NCBI RefSeq assembly: GCF_024648825.1
Contig: NZ_JANBBE010000021.1
Coordinates: 1 to 64,000, forward strand
Direction: 5' to 3'
From: Lentzea californiensis
Lineage (GTDB): Bacteria > Actinomycetota > Actinomycetes > Mycobacteriales > Pseudonocardiaceae
Length of the DNA: 64,000 nt
Shown here: one piece after another, positions 8,002 through 16,751 of the stretch
Numbering within the stretch: position 1 is the first letter of the stretch
Layout of the letters: every line of letters starts with the position of its first letter
Notes under the pieces: generated by a model
Databases searched by the model: none
Told to the model about the DNA's origin: nothing
What the model saw: only the letters and a program-made list of their open reading frames with translations
Program-made: the position numbers and the translations under genes

Positions 8002-8430
8002 ATGACCTATTTCGAACGAATCGTCGTGGTCGGTACCGCCGAACTCGGCGCCTGGGCGGCGACGTGCCTGGCGCGCCGGTTCGGGCCCGTTCACCTGATC
8101 GGACCCGGCGCCGAGACGCTGACCGACATCGGCGTCCGCCGCTACCCGCACGCGGTCGTGCGCGACCTCGACCTCGACACGCCCGCCGTCATCGTCGACA
8201 ACGACGGCGGGCGGCTGCAGCGCCTGGTGTGCGACCGGCTGCTCATCGCCGGGTGGCCCGTGCCGTTGCTGCCGGTCAACCGGTGGGTCGTCGACGGCAA
8301 GGTCGTCGTCGCCGGCGACGGGGCGGACCTGCGGCTGCTCTCGACGTGCTTCGACGCCAACGGGCTGTGGCGCCCGGCGCTCGCGGACTACCAGATCCGC
8401 CGCCAATCGGGAGCGAACTCGCTAATCTGA
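8002..8430 (+). CDS. hypothetical protein with Rossmann-like N-terminus
   Basis: I do not recognise this 142-residue protein. It begins with a hydrophobic strand and glycine pattern, IVVVGTAELGAWAATCLARR, like the dinucleotide-binding start of a Rossmann fold, followed by alternating strands ending in LDLDTPAVIVDNDGG. No known catalytic motif was seen. The start is placed at the ATG at 8002 (the frame also has an ATG at 7984). It precedes the APH-like kinase by five bases. It could be the remnant of a ThiF- or TrkA-like domain, but length and lack of motifs leave this open. Confidence 0.6.
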   Translation: MTYFERIVVVGTAELGAWAATCLARRFGPVHLIGPGAETLTDIGVRRYPHAVVRDLDLDTPAVIVDNDGGRLQRLVCDRLLIAGWPVPLLPVNRWVVDGKVVVAGDGADLRLLSTCFDANGLWRPALADYQIRRQSGANSLI

Positions 8431-8435
8431 GTTGA

Positions 8436-9137
8436 GTGATCGATGACGAGGACAGAACCCGGCTGATCCGGCGTTTCGGCACCGGCGTGACCGGGTGGAT
8501 CGACGCCCTGCCCGACCTGGTCGCCACGCTCACCGCCCGCTGGGGCCTCACCCTGCTGCACCACGTGCCCGGCGGCACCGGCGCCACGTTCCTGTGCACC
8601 GACGCCGTCCTCAAACTCACCCCCGAGCACGACATCGCCGTGCACGAGGCACGAGCCTTGAACGCCTGGGCACACACGCCCGCCGTCGTCGACCTCCTCG
8701 ACGCCGACCTCACCCGCGGCGCGCTGCTGCTGGCGCGGATCCGGCCCGGCACCCCCGCCACCGACCCCGCCACGGTCGTGCCGCACCTGCACGAGGCGAA
8801 ACCGGCGGGGTTCCCGCCTCTCAAAGCCCGCGTCGACTTCCTGTTCGAGACCGTGCTCACCCGCCGCACCGGCACCTACTACGCCACCGAGCACCACCGC
8901 GCCCGCAAACTCGCCGCCGACAACGTCAAAGCGGTGCTGCTGCACGGCGACATGCACCCCGGCAACGTCCTGCAGGGCCCGGCCGGACCGGTCGCGATCG
9001 ACCCGCGGGCCTGCGTCGGCGACCCGGCCGTCGACTGGCTCGACTTCGTGCACGGCGGATACGACCTGCACGGCGCCGACGTCGATCTCGACCGCGTCCA
9101 CGAGTGGCTCACCGCCTTCAAACCGTTCTACGGCTAA
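8436..9137 (+). CDS. aminoglycoside/hydroxyurea phosphotransferase family protein (APH(6)-like)
   Basis: A 233-residue kinase with the Brenner motif LLHGDMHPGNVL (170-179) and the Mg-binding VAIDPRACVGDPAVDW (187-201). K60 in DAVLKLTP fits the ATP-anchoring lysine. The IDPRxxxGDPAxD wording is typical of the streptomycin 6-kinase/hydroxyurea kinase group. It is shorter than the usual 270-300 residues, so resistance cannot be assumed. The start is GTG at 8436; TAATCT at 8423-8428 lies seven bases before it, so it may have its own leaderless promoter inside the end of the preceding gene. Confidence 0.82.
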   Translation: MIDDEDRTRLIRRFGTGVTGWIDALPDLVATLTARWGLTLLHHVPGGTGATFLCTDAVLKLTPEHDIAVHEARALNAWAHTPAVVDLLDADLTRGALLLARIRPGTPATDPATVVPHLHEAKPAGFPPLKARVDFLFETVLTRRTGTYYATEHHRARKLAADNVKAVLLHGDMHPGNVLQGPAGPVAIDPRACVGDPAVDWLDFVHGGYDLHGADVDLDRVHEWLTAFKPFYG

Positions 9138-9148
9138 CCTTGCGAGCC

Positions 9149-9955
9149 GTGCGTTCCCACGACTACGGCCGCGACGTCCTCTCGACCCGCAAGCGCAAGA
9201 AGGTCCCCGAGATCGCGGCCGAACCCGGCCTCGTCGTCGAGGACCCCGCCAGCGGCTTCTGCGGAGCCGTCGTGAAGTTCGAGTACGGCCACGTCGTCCT
9301 GGAGGACCGCCACGGCCGCCACCGGCTGTTCCCGCTCAACCCCGCCGGGTTCCTCCTCGACGGCCAGCCCGTCACCCTGGTCAAGCCCGCACCGCAGCCG
9401 CCCAAGCCGAAGATCACCGCGTCCGGCTCGGTCAAGGTCGAAGGCCTGCGCGCGCAGACCGCCAAGGCCAGCCGCATCTGGGTCGAGGGCAAGCACGACG
9501 CCGAGCTCGTCGAACGCGTCTGGGGCCACGACCTGCGCGTCGAGGGCATCGTCGTGGAACCGCTGCACGGCGTCGACGAGCTCCCGCAGCGCATCGCGGA
9601 GTTCGGCACCGCCGCGCACCGCCGCCTGGGCGTGCTGGTCGACCACCTCGTCGCGAACTCCAAGGAACAGCGCGTCGTCGAGCAGATCCGCGACGACAAC
9701 GTGCTCGTCACCGGTCACCCCTACGTCGACATCTGGCAGGCCGTGAAGCCCCAGGCCGTCAAGATCAAGGCGTGGCCGGTCGTGCCGCGCGGCGTCGACT
9801 GGAAGACCGGGGTGTGCGCGCAGCTGGGGTGGGGCGAGACGTGGGAGGGCTGGCAGCGCGTCCTGGGCGCGGTGTCCAGCTACCGCGACATCGAGTCCGA
9901 CCTGCTCGGCGCCGTGGAGCGGCTCATCGACTTCGTCACCGTCCCCCAGGACTGA
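9149..9955 (+). CDS. DUF3097 family protein
   Basis: A 268-residue actinobacterial protein of unknown function. The family features are the N-terminal SHDYGRDVLSTRKRKKVPE, the SRIWVEGKHDAELVERVWG segment, which resembles a TOPRIM-like core (Glu-Gly ... His-Asp), and the VDHLVANSKE and GHPYVDIWQAVKP blocks. A nucleic-acid role is plausible from the TOPRIM-like motif but is inference. The start is GTG at 9149, with TAACCT (9135-9140) eight bases upstream overlapping the stop of the APH-like gene, so a leaderless transcript is likely. The open frame extends far upstream but that part is antisense-like, low-complexity sequence. Confidence 0.88.
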   Translation: MRSHDYGRDVLSTRKRKKVPEIAAEPGLVVEDPASGFCGAVVKFEYGHVVLEDRHGRHRLFPLNPAGFLLDGQPVTLVKPAPQPPKPKITASGSVKVEGLRAQTAKASRIWVEGKHDAELVERVWGHDLRVEGIVVEPLHGVDELPQRIAEFGTAAHRRLGVLVDHLVANSKEQRVVEQIRDDNVLVTGHPYVDIWQAVKPQAVKIKAWPVVPRGVDWKTGVCAQLGWGETWEGWQRVLGAVSSYRDIESDLLGAVERLIDFVTVPQD

Positions 9956-9962
9956 GCGCGCT

Positions 9963-10388
9963 TCACGCGGAGCGGCGCTGGGAAGCCCAGGCGAGGACGT
10001 TCATGCCGAGCGCGCCCAGCGCCACGACGCCCAGCATCACGCCCAGCACCCAGAACGCCTGGTCGTTGTCGGCCAGCGCGGAGTCCACGACCCGGCCGTC
10101 GCGCAGGTCGTAGCGCACGGCCACACGGGTGCCGGGCTGGTGCGCGGACCCGTTCTCCGACAGCGTCTCGACCTGCTTGGAGCCGTCGGGCAGCGAGTAC
10201 TCGACCTTCAGCGACACGCTCTTGCCGGACTTCAGCCGCTCCAGCACCGTCGCCTCGGTGCCGGCCCACGACCGCTGCTCGGCGGCGGACTGCAGCACGA
10301 TCACCAGGCCCACGACCGCGACGGCGAGCACGAGTCCGGAGACCAACCGTCCCGACCTCGAGCGCACCTTCAACGCCTTCGCCATCAC
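9963..10388 (-). CDS. DUF3592-type membrane protein
   Basis: A 141-residue protein with one N-terminal membrane helix (LVSGLVLAVAVVGLVIVL), an extracytoplasmic beta-rich segment with VEYSLPDGSKQVET and PGTRVAVRYDLRDGRVV, and a second helix near the C-terminus. The pattern of a helix, a DG..V..Y.P segment and another helix is that of DUF3592. No enzymatic motif. GAAGGAGG lies just before the ATG. It is divergent from the NfeD-like gene, with about 100 bases between them. Confidence 0.78.
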   Translation of the reverse strand: MMAKALKVRSRSGRLVSGLVLAVAVVGLVIVLQSAAEQRSWAGTEATVLERLKSGKSVSLKVEYSLPDGSKQVETLSENGSAHQPGTRVAVRYDLRDGRVVDSALADNDQAFWVLGVMLGVVALGALGMNVLAWASQRRSA

Positions 10389-10494
10389 GCCTCCTTCGCC
10401 GGAATCATCTCCCGTTGATCGATTTCGTTACGGTCCGGGGCCCAGCACGGTGAATCCCGGACCCGGCCGGTCCCCGTTGGTGTATGTATGGGCC

Positions 10495-10920
10495 ATGGCC
10501 GCCCTGATCTGGCTGATCGTCGGGATACTGCTCGTCGTCGCCGAGGTTCTCTCCGGTGACTTCGTGCTGGTCATGCTCGGTGCCGCCGCACTGGCCGCGG
10601 CAGGCGCGTCCGCACTGGGTGCCGCCGACCTGGTCAGCGTGCTCGTCTTCGCGGCGTCGTCGGTGGGCCTGATCGTCGCGGCCCGGCCGCTGCTCAAGAA
10701 GCGGCTGCAGCTCGGCTCCGGCATCCGGATGCACCACGAGGCGCTGCTGGGCGGCAGGGCCGTCGCGGTGACGCAGGTGACCGAGCACGGCGGGCAGGTC
10801 AAGATCGGCGGCGACACCTGGAGCGCGCGCACCCTCGACGGGTCCGTGGTCGAAGAAGGCGAAGCCGTCACCGTTGTCGAGATCTCGGGCGCCGTCGCCG
10901 TGGTGATAGCCGCGGTGTGA
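10495..10920 (+). CDS. NfeD-like membrane protein
   Basis: A 141-residue protein with three closely spaced membrane helices and a C-terminal soluble OB-fold: LLGGRAVAVTQVTEHGGQVK, GDTWSART and EEGEAVTVVEISG are typical of the NfeD1b domain. These proteins pair with SPFH/flotillin proteins in membrane microdomains. The gene directly downstream encodes an SPFH protein, 26 bases away, which fits the standard NfeD-SPFH operon. The ATG at 10495 gives the family length; the longer open frame upstream lacks coding character. Confidence 0.9.
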   Translation: MAALIWLIVGILLVVAEVLSGDFVLVMLGAAALAAAGASALGAADLVSVLVFAASSVGLIVAARPLLKKRLQLGSGIRMHHEALLGGRAVAVTQVTEHGGQVKIGGDTWSARTLDGSVVEEGEAVTVVEISGAVAVVIAAV

Positions 10921-10946
10921 GCGCCCGCAGGAGGGTGTGAACCGAG

Positions 10947-12170
10947 TTGGACCCGATCACCGCTGTGATCGCCGCCGTCATCGCGATCTTCGTGCTGACC
11001 ATCGCCGTCAAATCCGTGCTGGTCATCCCGCAGGCGCAGGCCGCCGTCATCGAACGCCTCGGCCGCTACCGCAACACCGCGGCACCCGGCCTGAACATCA
11101 TGGTCCCCTTCATCGACAAGGTGCGGGCCCGCATCGATCTGCGCGAGCAGGTCGTGTCGTTCCCGCCCCAGCCGGTGATCACCCAGGACAACCTGACCGT
11201 GTCCATCGACACCGTCGTGTACTTCCAGGTCACCGAACCGCGCTCCGCGGTGTACGAGATCTCCAACTACATCGTCGGTGTCGAGCAGCTCACCATCACG
11301 ACGCTGCGCAACCTCGTCGGCGGCATGAGCCTCGAGGAGACCCTGACCTCGCGTGACCACATCAACGGTCAGCTGCGCGGGGTGCTCGACGAGGCGACCG
11401 GACGCTGGGGCCTGCGCGTGGCCCGCGTCGAGCTCAAGTCCATCGACCCGCCGCCCTCCATCCAGGACTCGATGGAGAAGCAGATGCGCGCCGACCGCGA
11501 GAAGCGCGCCATGATCCTCACCGCCGAGGGCCAGCGCGAGTCGTCGATCAAGACCGCGGAAGGCCAGAAGCAGTCGCAGATCCTCGCCGCCGAGGGCGGC
11601 AAGCAGGCCGCGATCCTGTCCGCGGAGGGTGAGCGGCAGTCGCAGATCCTGCGGGCGCAGGGTGAACGCGCCGCCCGCTACCTGCAGGCGCAGGGCCAGG
11701 CCAAGGCCATCGAGAAGGTGTTCGCCGCGATCAAGGCCGGCAAGCCCACGCCGGAGGTGCTGGCCTACCAGTACCTGCAGACGCTGCCGCAGATGGCCCA
11801 GGGCGACGCGAACAAGGTCTGGATGATCCCGTCCGACTACGGCAAGGCCCTCGAAGGGTTCGCCCGCATGCTCGGCGCCCCCGGCGACGACGGCGTGTTC
11901 CGCTACGAGCCGCCCGCCGCCGAGGAGGGTGAGACCTCACGCCCGGAGGACGAGGACGAGTCGGTCGCCGCCTGGTTCGACCTCAAGTCCGACCCGAAGG
12001 TCGCCGAGGCCGTCGCCGCCGCGGAGGCGGTGGCACGCCAGGAGGTGCCCGGTCCGCTCAGCGGCATGCCGCGCCCGGTCGCCGGCACCTCGCCGCTGCC
12101 GGAACTGGCCGGGTCCGACTTCGAGACCGAGCAGCCCCGGTCGCTGCACCAGCCGGGCGACCAGGTCTGA
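10947..12170 (+). CDS. SPFH/Band 7 domain protein (stomatin/QmcA-like)
   Basis: A 407-residue membrane-anchored SPFH protein. One N-terminal helix (residues ~5-28) is followed by IPQAQAAVIERLGRYRNTAA and the SPFH core with VPFIDKVRARIDLREQ. Then comes an Ala/Glu/Gln-rich coiled coil with repeats of the type AEGxxQSxIL (about 185-250). The last ~100 residues are acidic and unstructured-looking, ending in a Pro-rich tail, longer than in compact stomatins. The start is TTG at 10947, eleven bases after GGAGGG; an in-frame GTG at 10935 meets a stop at once. Expected partner: the NfeD-like protein upstream. Confidence 0.93.
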   Translation: MDPITAVIAAVIAIFVLTIAVKSVLVIPQAQAAVIERLGRYRNTAAPGLNIMVPFIDKVRARIDLREQVVSFPPQPVITQDNLTVSIDTVVYFQVTEPRSAVYEISNYIVGVEQLTITTLRNLVGGMSLEETLTSRDHINGQLRGVLDEATGRWGLRVARVELKSIDPPPSIQDSMEKQMRADREKRAMILTAEGQRESSIKTAEGQKQSQILAAEGGKQAAILSAEGERQSQILRAQGERAARYLQAQGQAKAIEKVFAAIKAGKPTPEVLAYQYLQTLPQMAQGDANKVWMIPSDYGKALEGFARMLGAPGDDGVFRYEPPAAEEGETSRPEDEDESVAAWFDLKSDPKVAEAVAAAEAVARQEVPGPLSGMPRPVAGTSPLPELAGSDFETEQPRSLHQPGDQV

Positions 12171-12184
12171 CCGAACGGCACACC

Positions 12185-12219
12185 GAGCGGCCCGTCCCGA
12201 TCACCGGGGTGGGCCGCTC
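12185..12219. terminator. intrinsic hairpin after the SPFH gene
   Basis: GAGCGGCCC (12185-12193) and GGGCCGCTC (12211-12219) pair perfectly over nine bases with a 17-base loop, starting 15 bases after the SPFH stop. No T-run follows. Confidence 0.6.
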
Positions 12220-12352
12220 AGTCGTCTCACCAGCGCGAACAGAAATTTCCAAGAAAATTCCGGGTCGCGTGTCGATCGAACACCCCGCCCGTTCGACCTG
12301 GGCGTGAAAGGGTCCACAACGGACCCGCACGAACCTACTGGGAGACACCGAA

Positions 12353-12775
12353 ATGAAGTTCATGCTGATCTGGCGCGTGACCTCCGACGAGGCCTGGGGC
12401 AACCTCGGTGAGATCGACTTCGACCAGATGCTCGAGACCGTCGGCAAGTTCAACGAGGAGCTGATCGAGGCCGGGGTCCTGATCGCCGCCGAAGGTCTCG
12501 CCCCCGCCGAGGAGGGCGTGGTCGTCGACTTCTCCTCCGAGCCGCCCGTGGTCACCGACGGCCCCTACGGCGAGACCAAGGAGCTGTTCAACGGCTTCTA
12601 CCTGATCAACGTCCCGACCATCCAGGACGCCGTCGAGTGGGCCAAGCGCACGCCGATGACCGCGGCCGGGTTCAAGACCGAGATCCGCCGCGTCCCCTCG
12701 ATCGACGAGTTCCCGCAGGACAACGAGTGGATCAAGAAGGAACGGGCCTGGCGCGAGTCCACCGGCCAGCTCTGA
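12353..12775 (+). CDS. YciI family protein (DGPF type)
   Basis: A 140-residue YciI-like protein with the signature TDGPYGETKELFNGFYL (DGPYGETKE at 69-77) and the MKFMLIW opening. DGPF proteins are genetically linked to ECF42 sigma factors, and such a sigma factor follows directly downstream. Their biochemical role is unknown. The ATG is preceded by GGGAG at a good distance. The 182-base gap upstream contains the hairpin of the previous gene and a short AT-richer stretch around 12240-12260 that may hold the promoter. Confidence 0.88.
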   Translation: MKFMLIWRVTSDEAWGNLGEIDFDQMLETVGKFNEELIEAGVLIAAEGLAPAEEGVVVDFSSEPPVVTDGPYGETKELFNGFYLINVPTIQDAVEWAKRTPMTAAGFKTEIRRVPSIDEFPQDNEWIKKERAWRESTGQL

Positions 12776-12804
12776 GCTCACACGGTTGATCTAGTTTGGG
12801 CAGC

Positions 12805-14100
12805 ATGAGCGACCCCACGGGACGCAAGGCCGTAGCCGCGGTGTGGCGCATCGACTCCGCGAGGATCATCGGTGCGCTCACCCGCTACACCGGCGACTTC
12901 GCGCTGGCCGAGGACCTGGCGCAGGAGGCACTGGCCGAGGCGCTGGTGACCTGGCCGCGCGAGGGCGTGCCGAACAACCCGGCGGGCTGGCTGCTCACCG
13001 TGGGCCGGCGGCGCGCGATCGACGCGTTCCGCCGCCGCAGCGCCCGCGACGAGAAGTACGCCGCGATGGCGCACCACCTGCCCGAGGGCGGTGCGCTGAC
13101 CGGCGCCGATCCCGGGCCCGCGCCCGACGACGTGCTGTGGGACCCGGACCAGATCGACGACGACACCCTCGCGCTGATGTTCACCTCGTGTCACCCGGTG
13201 CTGTCGCGGGAGGCCGGGGTGGCGCTGACGCTGCGGGTGATCGGTGGTCTGACCAGCGACGAGATCGCGCGGGCGTTCCTGGTGCCCACGGCGACCGTGC
13301 AGGCCCGCATCACCCGCGCGAAGAAGACCCTCGGTGCGGCCGGTGTGCCGTTCGAGGTGCCGCCGGTGGCCGAGCGCCCGGCGCGGCTGGCCCAGGTCCT
13401 CAGCGTCGTCTACCTGATCTTCACCGAGGGCTCGTCGGCCAGTTCCGGCGACGAGGTCATCCGCTTCGACCTGGCCGGGGAGGCGCAGCGGCTCGCGCGG
13501 ATCCTGTCGCGGCTGATGCCGGAGGAACCCGAGGTCCACAGCCTGCTCGCACTGCTCGAGCTCACCGCCGCCCGCTTCCCCGCCCGCCGCGGCCCCGACG
13601 GCGAGACCGTGCTGCTCGAGGACCAGGACCGGCGCCGCTGGGACCGCTCCGCCATCGCCCGCGGCCGTGCCGCGCTCGCGAAGGCCTCCGACGCCGGCCG
13701 CGGGTACGGCTACTACGGGCTGCAGGCCGCGATCGGCGAGTGCCACGCGCTGGCGTCCTCGGTCGAGGACACGAACTGGGGCCGCATCGTCGCCCTCTAC
13801 GACGGCCTGGGCCGCCTCGCCCCGTCGCCGGTCGTGGACCTCAACCGGGCCGTCGCCGTCTCGATGGCCCAGGGGCCCGCCGCCGCCCTGCCGATCGTCG
13901 ACGCGCTGGCGTCGGCCGAGGCGTTCAAGGACTCCCACCAGCTACCGGGCGTGCGCGGGGAGTTGCTGCGCCGCCTGGGCCGTCTCGACGAGGCCCGCGC
14001 CGAGCTCGAGCAGGCGATTCGACTGTGCGGCAACGAACGCGAACGGGCCGTGCTGACGCGGAAGCTGGCGGAACTGTCCCCATCTGACCACCGAGGGTGA
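12805..14100 (+). CDS. ECF42-type RNA polymerase sigma factor with C-terminal TPR-like extension
   Basis: A 431-residue sigma factor, about twice the length of a plain ECF protein. Region 2 contains LTRYTGDFALAEDLAQEALA and a WLLTVGRRRAIDAFRRR end. Region 4 contains LTLRVIGGLTSDEIARAFLV and an ARITRAKKTLG recognition helix. The remaining ~240 residues carry the DUF6596/TPR-like extension with VVYLIFTEGSS, LNRAVAVSMAQGP and LGRLDEARAELEQAI. This layout and the adjacent DGPF gene are those of the ECF42 group, in which the extension replaces an anti-sigma factor. TAGTTT at 12792-12797 lies seven bases before the ATG, so the transcript may be leaderless. Confidence 0.92.
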   Translation: MSDPTGRKAVAAVWRIDSARIIGALTRYTGDFALAEDLAQEALAEALVTWPREGVPNNPAGWLLTVGRRRAIDAFRRRSARDEKYAAMAHHLPEGGALTGADPGPAPDDVLWDPDQIDDDTLALMFTSCHPVLSREAGVALTLRVIGGLTSDEIARAFLVPTATVQARITRAKKTLGAAGVPFEVPPVAERPARLAQVLSVVYLIFTEGSSASSGDEVIRFDLAGEAQRLARILSRLMPEEPEVHSLLALLELTAARFPARRGPDGETVLLEDQDRRRWDRSAIARGRAALAKASDAGRGYGYYGLQAAIGECHALASSVEDTNWGRIVALYDGLGRLAPSPVVDLNRAVAVSMAQGPAAALPIVDALASAEAFKDSHQLPGVRGELLRRLGRLDEARAELEQAIRLCGNERERAVLTRKLAELSPSDHRG

Positions 14101-14160
14101 ACCTTAAATCCGATAGGGCGACATCGGTAGCACTCGACCGGGTGACGCGGGAATGATGTT

Positions 14161-15240
14161 GTGATGGACTCGCTGCCCGACACCGTGGCCTCCGCGCTCG
14201 TCGAGGCCGACAGCGAGACCACCGGCTGGCCGGCCCGCTGGCAGGCGCTGACCGCCGTGTCGGTCGAGCTGCAGTCGCAGCTGGTCACCGATCCCGGCCC
14301 GCGGCTGGTCGCGTTGATCGAACAGATCGTCACCCAGCTCGCCGACGGGGTCGCCACCAGCCGACGCCACCGCGTCGAACTGGCCGAGCTGGCCCACCGG
14401 GTGCTGGGCATCCACGCCCGCGCGTGCGCCGAGACCGGCTCCGACCCGCGGCGGCTGGCCGACTGGCTGCTCGACCTGCAGCTGCAGCACCCCGACGCGC
14501 CCGACGTCAGCCTCGCCGCCTACGCCGGCGCCCTCGACGACGAGGGCTTGGCCCGCTACCGGGAGCGGGCGGTGGCGTTGTTCGAGCCGCTGCCGGTGAT
14601 CGGGTTCGGCGAGACGGGCCGTTACGACCGCGCCCGCTGGGCGTTGCTGCGCGTGATGGAGGAGCTCGCCGAGTACACCGAGGACGTCGACCTGCAGCTG
14701 CTCGTGCTGGGAAAGGACCTCTCCTCGGGCTGGCACTACCTGCAGGTCGCGACCGTGCTGCGCGACAACGGCCGCTCGGACGAGGCGCTGGAGTGGGTGG
14801 AACGCGGGCTGCGCGCCGTGGGCGGGCGGGGTGCCGCCTTGCGGTTGATCGACCTCGCGGTGGAGGAGCACCTGCGCCGGGGCGCGCCGCAGCGGGCCCT
14901 GGAGGTGTGCCGACAGGCGTTCTTCGCGCGGCCCAACCTCGACGTGTACCTCAAGATCCGGGCGCTGGTCGTGCACACCGACGAGTGGCCGCCGCTGCGC
15001 GCGGAGCTGGTGCGGCACCTGGTGCAGGACGGCAGCCGCCTCGCGGTGGAGGTGTACCGGCGCATCGTGGAGGTCGAGCTCGCCCGGCGCGGCATCGAGG
15101 AGCAGGACCTGGTGATGGACCTGCTGGAACAACTACGCGGCCTGCAGCCCGACGCGTTCGCCGACTACCTGGACCACATCAAGTCGCGGCACGTGGCCGA
15201 CCGGGAACTGCTCGACGAGTTGTCCAAGCGCGGATTCTGA
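14161..15240 (+). CDS. hypothetical alpha-helical repeat (TPR-like) protein
   Basis: A 359-residue all-helical protein that I do not recognise by name. Repeated helix pairs such as WHYLQVATVLRDNGRSDEALEWVERGLRA, read in pieces, and RGAPQRALEVCRQAFFARP look like TPR units; the C-terminal half resembles the helical part following SWIM zinc fingers, but no zinc-binding cysteines occur here. No membrane segment. The start is GTG 14161 or ATG 14164. It follows the ECF42 sigma gene by 60 bases, with a small palindrome CCGAT...ATCGG between them, and is divergent-free from its neighbours. A scaffold or regulatory role is a guess. Confidence 0.7.
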   Translation: MMDSLPDTVASALVEADSETTGWPARWQALTAVSVELQSQLVTDPGPRLVALIEQIVTQLADGVATSRRHRVELAELAHRVLGIHARACAETGSDPRRLADWLLDLQLQHPDAPDVSLAAYAGALDDEGLARYRERAVALFEPLPVIGFGETGRYDRARWALLRVMEELAEYTEDVDLQLLVLGKDLSSGWHYLQVATVLRDNGRSDEALEWVERGLRAVGGRGAALRLIDLAVEEHLRRGAPQRALEVCRQAFFARPNLDVYLKIRALVVHTDEWPPLRAELVRHLVQDGSRLAVEVYRRIVEVELARRGIEEQDLVMDLLEQLRGLQPDAFADYLDHIKSRHVADRELLDELSKRGF

Positions 15241-15276
15241 CCATTCCCGGTTCGGATAGTCCGTTCTCGTAATATC

Positions 15277-16701
15277 CTAGTTCGCATGATCGAGTCCGGA
15301 GGGGACCCGGTCCGCCCACGGCCGGGCGCGCTCCAGCTGGGCGGACACCGACAGCAGCGTGCACTCGTCGTGCTGGCGGCCCACGAGCTGCACCGCCAGG
15401 GGCAGGCCCGCCGACGTTCGGCCGGCCGGAACCGAGGCGGCGGGGTTGCCGACGATGTTCCACAGCGGCAGGAACGTCGTGTAGTGCGCGGCCGCGAGCA
15501 GTGCTGTGACGACGTTGCGGCCGTCCCACTCGCCCACGCGGATCGGCGGGCGGGTCAGCGCCGGGGTGAGCAGCACGTCGATCGAGGCGAACACCCGGTT
15601 CGCGTACGCGGTGAGCGCCGCGTCGTCCTTGGCCGCCCACCGCGCGACACCGCGCGGCACGCGCCGGCCCAGTTCGCTGACCGCTCGGGTGCGGGGCTCG
15701 ACCAGGTCCGGCAACTCCATGCCCGTGCGCGCCAGGTAGGCGTTGTGCACGTAGCGGGCGGCGAACTGCGTGGAGGCGGTGACGTCGCGCATCGGCGGAT
15801 CGAGCCGCACGACGTCGTGGCCGAGGTCGGTGAGCAGCGCGGCGGTGTCCTGCACGACGTCGCGGACCTCGTCGGCGACCGGGATGCCCGGACCCCACGG
15901 CCGCAGCGACACCCCGATCCGCAGCCGGCCCGGATCCGTGCGCGCGGCCTGGGTGAAGCTGGTACGCGGCGGATGTGCGGCGTGCGCGTCACCGGGGGTG
16001 GCGCCGTGGATCTGGTCGGCGACCAGAGCCCAGTCCGCCACCGTGCGGGTGATCGGCCCCGCCACGACCAGACCGCCCAGCATCTGCGGTTCCGGCGAGA
16101 GCGAGACGCGACCGCGCTGGGGCTTGAGCCCGAACAGGCCGGTCATGGCGGCGGGGATGCGGATCGACCCGGCGCCGTCGGTGCCGATCGCGGCCGCCGC
16201 CAGTCCCGCCGCCACGGCCGCGGCCGACCCGCCGCTGGACCCGCCGGGGGAGTGCGCGAGCGACCACGGGTTGCGCGTCGGCCCCGCCCAGGAGCTCTCG
16301 GTGAAAGGCCACAGGCCCAGCTCCGGCATGCGGGTGCGGCCGATGATCACCGCCCCGGCCGCGCGCAGCCGCGTGACGATCGCGGAGTCCGCCGGCTGCG
16401 GGGTGCGCGCGGCGTTCGTGCCCTTGGTGGTGGGCAGGCCCGCCACCGCGATGTCCTCCTTGACCGCGATCGGCACTCCCAGCAGCGGCAGGTCCTCGCC
16501 CGCCGACCTGCGTTCGTCGGCCCGCTCCGCCTCGGCGAGGGCCTGCTCGGCGAAGACCAGCCGGAACGCGTTGAGCCGCGGGTCGATGCGCTCGATGCGG
16601 CGCAGGTGCTCGGCGAGCAGGTCGCGGGCGGTCACCTCACCGGACCGCACGGCCTGGGCCTGCCTGGCCACCCCGGCGAAACACAGCTCCGTCAGCTCCA
16701 T
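15277..16701 (-). CDS. amidase signature family hydrolase
   Basis: A 474-residue amidase with the full Ser-cisSer-Lys triad. Lys 81 is in PIAVKEDIAV, the cis-serine is in SPGGSSGGSAAAV (residues 151-163) and the nucleophile Ser 179 is in IGTDGAGSIRIPA. Enzymes of this family hydrolyse amides from small nitrogen compounds to peptide amides; no GatB or GatC gene is nearby, so it is not the transamidosome subunit. A reverse-strand TAGGGT (16708-16713) lies six bases before the ATG. Substrate cannot be predicted from neighbours. Confidence 0.92.
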   Translation of the reverse strand: MELTELCFAGVARQAQAVRSGEVTARDLLAEHLRRIERIDPRLNAFRLVFAEQALAEAERADERRSAGEDLPLLGVPIAVKEDIAVAGLPTTKGTNAARTPQPADSAIVTRLRAAGAVIIGRTRMPELGLWPFTESSWAGPTRNPWSLAHSPGGSSGGSAAAVAAGLAAAAIGTDGAGSIRIPAAMTGLFGLKPQRGRVSLSPEPQMLGGLVVAGPITRTVADWALVADQIHGATPGDAHAAHPPRTSFTQAARTDPGRLRIGVSLRPWGPGIPVADEVRDVVQDTAALLTDLGHDVVRLDPPMRDVTASTQFAARYVHNAYLARTGMELPDLVEPRTRAVSELGRRVPRGVARWAAKDDAALTAYANRVFASIDVLLTPALTRPPIRVGEWDGRNVVTALLAAAHYTTFLPLWNIVGNPAASVPAGRTSAGLPLAVQLVGRQHDECTLLSVSAQLERARPWADRVPSGLDHAN

Positions 16702-16751
16702 GAACCGACCCTAAGCGCCCGCAGCTGATCTACGGAATGGGAGAAGCGCAC

